From assembly GCA_030598305.1 (NCBI GenBank), contig JAUVQC010000099.1, forward strand, positions 1 through 5,660: a DNA stretch of 5,660 bases, written 5' to 3'. A program made the translations under genes and the position numbers. A model generated the notes under the pieces. That model was not told the DNA's origin, searched no databases, and worked only from the letters and a program-made list of their open reading frames with translations. The DNA is from Actinomycetes bacterium. Its GTDB lineage: Bacteria; Actinomycetota; Acidimicrobiia; UBA5794. Shown here in pieces: positions 5,018 through 5,660 of the stretch; position 1 is the stretch's first letter; every line of letters begins with the position of its first letter.

Positions 5018-5660
5018 ATGAAGTCCGTTGAACGTCCTCGGATCCTTGCGGTTGGAGCCCTTGCTGTCCTCGCCGTTGCGTGGGGAGCAATACCGCTCTT
5101 CGTGCGCAACGATGTTCCCTCGATCCAACTCGTCGGTGTCAGGGTCACATTCGGTGCCATCGCGCTGGTCGGCGTCGCTGCTGCCCTCGGCAGGTTGACG
5201 ATTCCGAGGGTGAGACGGTGGCGACTTGTGCTTTCGGGCGTACTCCTCGCGCTGCACTGGATTACATTCTTCGAGTCGATCAAGCTGACCACTGTGGCTG
5301 TTGCTCTCGCCGTGCTCTACCTCGGACCGATCGCGGCGTCGATACTTGCGGGTCCGCTTCTCGGCGAACGGGTTGACACGAAGCTCTGGGTCGCTCTCGC
5401 AACAGCGATGGCGGGCACACTGCTTGTTGTCCAACCGTGGCAGGCGGAAGGCGTTGATGTCTTCGGTCTCGCCATGGCCGTCCTCTCTGCTGCCCTCCTC
5501 ACGGGAGTGATGCTTGCGGGCAAACCAGTCGCGACGGATCTCGGAGGCCTCACGATGGCGACTGGCGAACTGATCGTTGCCTCGGTTCTTCTCGCTCCAG
5601 CGACCTATCAGGCGCTGACACAGCACGGTGAGCACCTCGTGAACTTCATCATCCTTGGCG
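5018..5660 (+). CDS. EamA/DMT-family membrane transporter, N-terminal part (runs off the window)
   Basis: Drug/metabolite transporters of the EamA type have ten membrane helices and export or exchange metabolites; the substrate varies and cannot be read here. I translated 214 codons from the ATG at 5018; the frame is still open at the edge. About seven hydrophobic segments are visible, at roughly residues 8-29, 38-58, 70-88, 91-115, 123-139, 147-168 and 180-198. The block HWITFFESIKLTTVAVAL and the following YLGPIAASILAGPLLGER (about 80-118) is the family hallmark at the end of the first EamA repeat. An in-frame stop at 5006-5008 makes ATG 5018 the earliest ATG in this frame. No Shine-Dalgarno precedes it. 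The gene begins 42 bases after the dnaB stop on the same strand; co-transcription with dnaB is possible but a separate leaderless promoter looks plausible. Confidence 0.88.
   Translation, partial: MKSVERPRILAVGALAVLAVAWGAIPLFVRNDVPSIQLVGVRVTFGAIALVGVAAALGRLTIPRVRRWRLVLSGVLLALHWITFFESIKLTTVAVALAVLYLGPIAASILAGPLLGERVDTKLWVALATAMAGTLLVVQPWQAEGVDVFGLAMAVLSAALLTGVMLAGKPVATDLGGLTMATGELIVASVLLAPATYQALTQHGEHLVNFIILG

Overview
The window reads as ordinary chromosomal core DNA from a moderately GC-rich actinobacterium. The main clue is the order rpsF-ssb-rpsR-rplI-dnaB on one strand, the classic actinobacterial arrangement (Mycobacterium and Streptomyces have it too). GTG starts, strong GGAGG-type Shine-Dalgarno sites and strong hairpins without U-tracts agree with this. 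A deeper lineage such as Acidimicrobiia is possible, but I cannot place the organism from sequence alone. All supported genes lie on the + strand.

Layout. Positions 1-471 are the 3' end of a probable secreted hypothetical protein. A perfect 17-bp hairpin (486-526) separates it from a nitrilase (552-1583) with an intact Glu-Lys-Cys triad. A 173-base gap (1584-1756) follows, with a weak promoter candidate and four perfect hairpins; it forms the leader of the ribosomal operon. The operon runs rpsF (1757-2041), an 89-base gap with duplicated motifs, ssb (2131-2580), rpsR (2602-2901) and rplI (2898-3344), the last two overlapping by ATGA. It closes with a perfect 12-bp hairpin terminator (3361-3390). 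A 226-base gap with two long-range inverted repeats precedes dnaB (3617-4975). The window ends inside an EamA/DMT-family membrane transporter (5018 to the edge), which has no Shine-Dalgarno and looks leaderless.

How the genes work together. S6 and S18 bind 16S rRNA as a pair, L9 is a large-subunit protein, SSB coats single-stranded DNA at the fork, and DnaB is the replicative helicase. The operon therefore co-locates ribosome assembly and replication, with dnaB apparently transcribed separately because of the intervening terminator. The nitrilase, the hypothetical protein and the transporter are accessory neighbours with no evident link to the operon.

I found no mobile element, CRISPR array, RNA gene or new multi-gene system. 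The most interesting material is non-coding: the structured rpsF leader (possible S6:S18 autoregulation), the mutually exclusive helices between rpsF and ssb, the hairpin in front of the nitrilase, and the probable leaderless transporter start.
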